A DNA stretch of 64,000 bases from Apteryx mantelli. Its lineage: Eukaryota; Chordata; Aves; Apterygiformes; Apterygidae. Within the stretch, counting starts at the first letter, position 1; every line of letters begins with the position of its first letter. Of this stretch, positions 59,820 through 64,000 are shown piece after piece. A model generated the notes under the pieces. The model was not told where the DNA came from, searched no databases, and worked only from the letters and a program-made list of their open reading frames with translations. The stretch is taken from the NCBI RefSeq assembly GCF_036417845.1, contig NC_089990.1, positions 131,501-195,500 of the forward strand, written 5' to 3'. The translations under genes were made by a program, and so were the position numbers.

Positions 59820-60042
59820 GAAATCGCACAAGGCTGAGTACCCACCAGATGTAGCATTAGTGAAGTTGCTGGAGCAACACCAAGATGCAGAACTTGGGCC
59901 ACTGCCACTGATAATGGAGCAGGCAGCCAGGAGAGCAAGAGACCTGGAGAGGGAGCAGATCAGTTTAACTGAAAATCTGAGGAGACGAAAACAGTGCTGG
60001 GAAGTTGCCAGGATTTGGCTCGCGGTCCTCCAGAGACTGTGA
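59820..60042 (+). CDS. Terminal coding exon of an unrecognised coiled-coil protein
   Basis: Acceptor TTTCCCCTTAG, then 1 nt + 73 codons to TGA at 60040-60042. The frame reads YPPDVALVKLLEQHQDAELG and PLPLIMEQAARRARDLEREQ, followed by a Leu/Arg/Glu helix ending WLAVLQRL. The heptad-like leucines, clustered R/E/Q and absence of low-complexity sequence look like real protein and predict a C-terminal coiled coil. I do not recognise the family. Upstream exons were not found, and no AATAAA follows within about 100 bp. It could also be a relic exon. The antisense frame 59700-60098 is its shadow. Confidence 0.55.
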
Positions 60043-60950
60043 TTTGCTCTTTTCAAGGCCCATTTCACTGATGTAAGGGAGGAAAGAATCAAGCCCAATG
60101 AAACTATAAATTGGCCCAGATCTCAACACCTTTGAGTTTTAAGTCCAAACACTGACCTTCAGTGCCCTAAAGCCGGTTAGTCTGACAGCGCTCCTGTTTC
60201 TACTCTTTGGAATTCCTAGTCCTTTGGAAACTAACTTCCTTACATCTCCCTCCTTCTCCCCTCCATCTTGGCAAGTTGTGAAGGGCAGAATATTTGATCT
60301 TCGCGCTGCACGTCACTGGCCCGAGCAGTGCCTGAAATGCAGCCCGGCCCCGGCACCTTCGCTCACCTCTGGTGGAGCCGCCACGGGCTCACGCTGTGGT
60401 GCAGCCTCCAGGCGCGGTCACTCGCACCCTTCCGCTGCTCCAGCTCTGAGAGCGTCACCTCAGAGCAGTCTGTCAGCCCGCGTCACCTATTTTCACCACC
60501 GCCTGCGTGGGCGTCCCAGCCACGGGGAAATTCAGAGGTAAAACCTTGCTGAGGAGCTCTGCCCTGTGATTCACCCATGCTAGGAAGGGGAGAGTTTCTT
60601 TTCACCTCTGTGGCTTGGAGGAGCGCGTCCTGCAGGCCCTCAGCAGGCCGAGCTCCCGGCGCGGGCTTGGGCTGCTGTGCTAGCACAGCATGTGCCTGTG
60701 CATGTGGGCATGCGCGGCGGGCAAGCGATGCCGAGGGAACTCACCATCCTTTCAAAATATGCCTTTCAGCCTGCCTCCCCGCCACTTTCCTTTTTCCTCC
60801 TTCAGTGTTGTCACTATGTAGTATTTTAATCGGAGGAAACAGATATACCGAGGAAGTCAGCGGTGGGGGTGGGGTGAGGGGGAAGAGGAGGAAAATCACA
60901 TCACAGCCCAGTCTGCCAGTGTAAACACTCGACGATTTCCTGTTATTGTA
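60043..60950. other. Moderately GC-rich stretch, no gene assigned
   Basis: 60300-60730 is richer in GC and CpG than its surroundings and may be a small CpG island linked to the promoter candidate to its right. Open frames on both strands (105-115 codons) are not recognised. Confidence 0.4.
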
Positions 60951-60961
60951 GCCTAAAATGT

Positions 60962-61090
60962 ACCATGACATCACTTGCGGGCCTGCAAGAATCACCCAGA
61001 AGGAGGAAAAGACAGCATTCCCAGCCCGCCCCCGGCGTGAATCCAGGGGATTCGGACCCTATAAGGCAGTGAAGCTCGGCAAGCGGCAAA
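60962..61090 (+). promoter_or_regulatory. Possible promoter (CRE-like, GC box, TATA-like)
   Basis: A CRE-like TGACATCA (60965-60972), a GC-box-like cccgcccccggcg (about 61024-61036) and CCTATAAGGC (61058-61067) stand in promoter order, followed by the first ATG around 61092 in a short 12-codon frame. No coding exon downstream could be recognised. Confidence 0.35.
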
Positions 61091-64000
61091 GATGCAGTTT
61101 CGAAAGCGTTCTTGTTCTTGGCAACGCTGAGATTTCACAAACAGGAAAAACTGCTTTTACTTTTCCTAAAGGGGAACCGTTTACGTCTCATGAAATATTG
61201 GTGTCTGGAACTGGGGCTGCTTTGGAAGCAGAGGTGAAACGTGAGAAAGGCTCTTGGACAAACAGAGGGGACACCCTGCCCCCTTGCCAAAATCACGTCA
61301 GTTCACTGTTCCCAGACATCCACATTTGTGTAATACCCAATTTTATTCCTGATTCTTCCCCTAACAGGGTATCTAAGTCAAAAGCTGTGGATTATATAAA
61401 AGAAGTCCAATGTGGAATTAATTTGATCATTTTGAAAGATGGAGCTAGCCCTGGGTGAAGTAGATATTGCCAGTGAAACATTTTTCCTCCTTTCTTGTGC
61501 ATTAAAACAATCTCTACTGAAATTTATCCAGAAAATGAAGAGCCAAGCTTTTCTGAGCCTGGATATACAATCTGTCCTGGAACTTGGCCCAGCGGGTCAG
61601 GTTTGTATCTCAGTTACCGTTAATCACTGCGCTCAGTCTGCACTGCTGTAAGGAAGAGCAGAATCAGGCTCACAGAGATGAGTTCTCATAATTTTTCTGG
61701 GAGGGATAAAACCTTGGCTGGTCCCACACCGCACCCTTCAGCCACAGTCTCTGTGGCCAGCCTTTCAGACAGGTCATGGTGGGATATCTGCAAAATTTGT
61801 TTTTTTGCTAATGAGGGTAAGAGACTTTAGAAATACAGTACTGTATTCATAATCATTTGGACTCATACCCTCCCCTGCACATCTGCCAAATGCTTTGCAA
61901 ACATCAAAAATTCTAGTGTAACTTTGTATTCTTGAAAAAGGAGAAATGATTACTGTCATGTTATATGTAAGGAAACTGAGGCACAGAGATTAAAAAACCC
62001 ACTACCCTATGGAATAGCATGTATTCTCTTAATTTGGGTTTAAACCAATCCCATACCTCCAAATATTATCAGAAAATTAGATCTGCCTTCTTACGAAGTA
62101 CACTTTTAAAGGTGTGAAGAAAGTCAGCACAGAGAATGATACAAGCAAGTCTAGTAAATAAAACTTGCTTGGGATTGACTTTGAAGGGAAACAGACTGGT
62201 TTGCAGTTTTCTAGGAAAAACAACTGTGCATAAGTTTTGTAGTTATTACTCCAGATTGAGTTTACTGGAATACAAAAATGGATTGTCCCACATGAGCTAT
62301 TTTTGGATAGGAGAACCAAGCCATTCAATTCTTTGCCATGCTGAGCTCTTTTCAAAGCTAACAATATAAAAGATGATTATCACTGTTAAGTATTTTGCTC
62401 TTCAGTTCCAGTGCTTTAAGGTGCAGTTGGCCAGTGAACCTAAGTTTATGCACAACTATGACAGGACCCTGCATCCACTGAAATCAAGGACTAGTTTCTG
62501 GTGGCAACGTCAGGGACTTTAATACTTACAGCCTGCTCTGCTGTGAGCAAGGCACCAAGAAAGCAAATTGCTCAGATACCACTGTGATAGTGGTGGGGTA
62601 TTATGGCCCTGAATGGGAAGAAGTGGGCCTAATTTACTTTGATTAATCTGTACATCATCAGAGTGCTGAGGTTATCATGTGGGCTTGGAAAATGGAGTGG
62701 AGGAGTGAGGCTCTTTCTTCAAAGCACTGAATTTGTCAAATCTAGTGTGTAGTTATTGGGTCTCTGTGTTTATGAACTTCTTTGTTTCTCACAGGTCTCC
62801 TTTCCTCTACCCCCCTTTTCCATTCCTTATTCTCATGGGACAGAGAGGGCCTTTTTGACCAAGTCTCATGCCCAGACAAACGGGGAAGAAGGACCAGCAC
62901 ACAGCCATCCAGCGGTCAGAGGAGGCAGCCTGTCATTTAATCATGATTTATTGGTTATGGTATCCCAATAAAGGGCTGGGCATCAAGCAGGCACAAGCCC
63001 AGGCATACAATTTCAAAAGCTTTTACAGTCTTAGAAAACAAATAACAGATAACAGAGTCAGGTGGCTATATTATATCTTGGTCTTTAACATGGCATGTCT
63101 GGATCCTATCTTTTATACTCACGTGGTGATGGAGAATATCAAACAATGCACACCTATCTATTCTGACTCCTAAGCAGTCTTGATCAGGAATTTCAGTCTT
63201 TTCCACAAAAATTAGACAGTAGATAAACAGTGGAGATTTAAAAGCTGGCATTAGCCTTAGCATGCCCACAGAGGCTCTCTCATCAACATGAGTCTGGAAG
63301 TCTTTCTATATCTTCAAAATACGGTCCTTTTTAAGGAAAGCAGGTACACCAAAGATATATGGTGGTGTAACTTGGGGATTAGGAACAGGAAAGGAATGAA
63401 ATAGATTTCATGATGTCAAACCCAAGTAGCCAGTGCTAAGATATGAGTGACTGCCTTTGGATGTTGGTATTCAGTAGCTTTATATCCTGGAAGCTATGTG
63501 TGTAAAAGGTTCTGAGCTGTTACACCACATCCTCCCTACTCATTACTGAGGGACACCAACCGACAGCTTGTCAGCTGCCTTATCATTCAGTGTGTCACTG
63601 CTTGGCTTGCTGCTGGTGTCAGGCTCACCCATGGGATGACATTTCCAGCCACACTTTGATTGTTTCAACCTCAGTCTACCTAAAGAGCTGTGATGCAGTT
63701 AGGAAAGACCTCCAGCTCCTCTCTGCTGTCGTCTACCCTGTGTTCCTTTGCACCGTGAGAACTTATAATTGGTATAAGCTAAGGGAATGGGCCAAAATTA
63801 CTTGAGGTTATTAGATCTGCCTTATATGATACTGAAACTGATGAAGGATGAATTTGATGACATCACTTCAGCCTGCTGGGAGAAAATACTATTTTCCAGG
63901 CAACTCTGCTGCAGAGAAACCTTCAGATGTACCTCCTCTGCAATGTCATCAGTATTCCCTCACTGATTTATTTTCTAGTTTCTGACATGCTGAACTCGTT
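61091..64000. other. Right end, no gene assigned
   Basis: AT-rich with a MIR-like fragment (61866-62012). Open frames of 60-100 codons match nothing I know and lack splice context. Confidence 0.5.
61866..62012 (+). repeat. MIR-like ancient SINE fragment
   Basis: ccaaatgctttgcaaacatc...atgtaaggaaactgaggcac+agagattaa shows both the 'ctttacaaacat' part and the 'ggaaactgaggcacagagagg' part of MIR-type repeats in the usual order. Confidence 0.6.

Noticed and set aside
60958..61458. 166-codon plus-strand frame
   Set aside because: It starts upstream of and runs through the promoter-like motifs, with no recognised domain. A chance frame is more likely.
1..64000. tRNA, rRNA, CRISPR array, operon or prokaryotic signals
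   Set aside because: None found. The intron/exon structure and repeats are those of a vertebrate nuclear genome.

Overview
This window is vertebrate nuclear DNA, almost certainly from a bird. The reasons are a LINE copy of the CR1 type with the typical CR1 3' end, short introns between canonical GT/AG sites, maestro-heat-repeat (MROH) type exons, and faded ancient amniote repeats. The species cannot be named from the sequence. Real protein is spread over short exons, so most long open frames here are shadows.

Left half (about 0.6-27.6 kb, minus strand): LAS1L, the endoribonuclease subunit of the Las1-NOL9 (Grc3) complex that cuts ITS2 of pre-rRNA. I could place twelve coding exons with canonical splice sites and matching phases, giving 594 codons with no frame break. 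The HEPN catalytic signature RHELTH is present. The last exon is not settled. A CR1 LINE lies in intron 7 and its 3' end stops about 6 bp from the exon 7 splice donor.

Centre (27.0-28.1 kb): a CpG island over LAS1L exon 1 and its promoter. It holds five CCAATCAG boxes in about 150 bp, carried on a degenerate GC-rich minisatellite. The plus strand leads away from it towards remnants of a maestro heat-like repeat (MROH) gene. Three clear exons lie at 35.3-36.7 kb, one at 40.8 kb, and weaker candidates at 30.1, 31.7 and 33.1 kb. A frame mismatch and an in-frame stop suggest decay.

Right of centre (47.1-50.15 kb, plus strand): a complete two-exon voltage-gated potassium channel of 431 codons. 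The T1 domain has the Kv3 (KCNC) Zn site HX5CX20CC, the exon boundary is where Kv3 genes have theirs, and the pore is TTVGYGD. S4 is unusual: the second gating arginine is Tyr, the sixth charge is Glu, and the middle charges are Lys. The cytoplasmic tail is nearly absent. This is the most interesting gene in the window: a Kv3-related paralogue I cannot match to KCNC1-4.

Right end (50.2-64 kb): mostly non-coding, with a repeat-rich GC-rich block (52.4-54.7 kb), fragments of old SINE-like repeats, one convincing terminal coding exon of an unrecognised coiled-coil protein (59.8-60.0 kb), and a possible TATA/CRE promoter near 61.06 kb.

The three genes have no evident shared pathway. LAS1L is a housekeeping ribosome-biogenesis gene and the channel is presumably tissue-specific. 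Their neighbourhood looks like chromosomal history, not an operon-like system.
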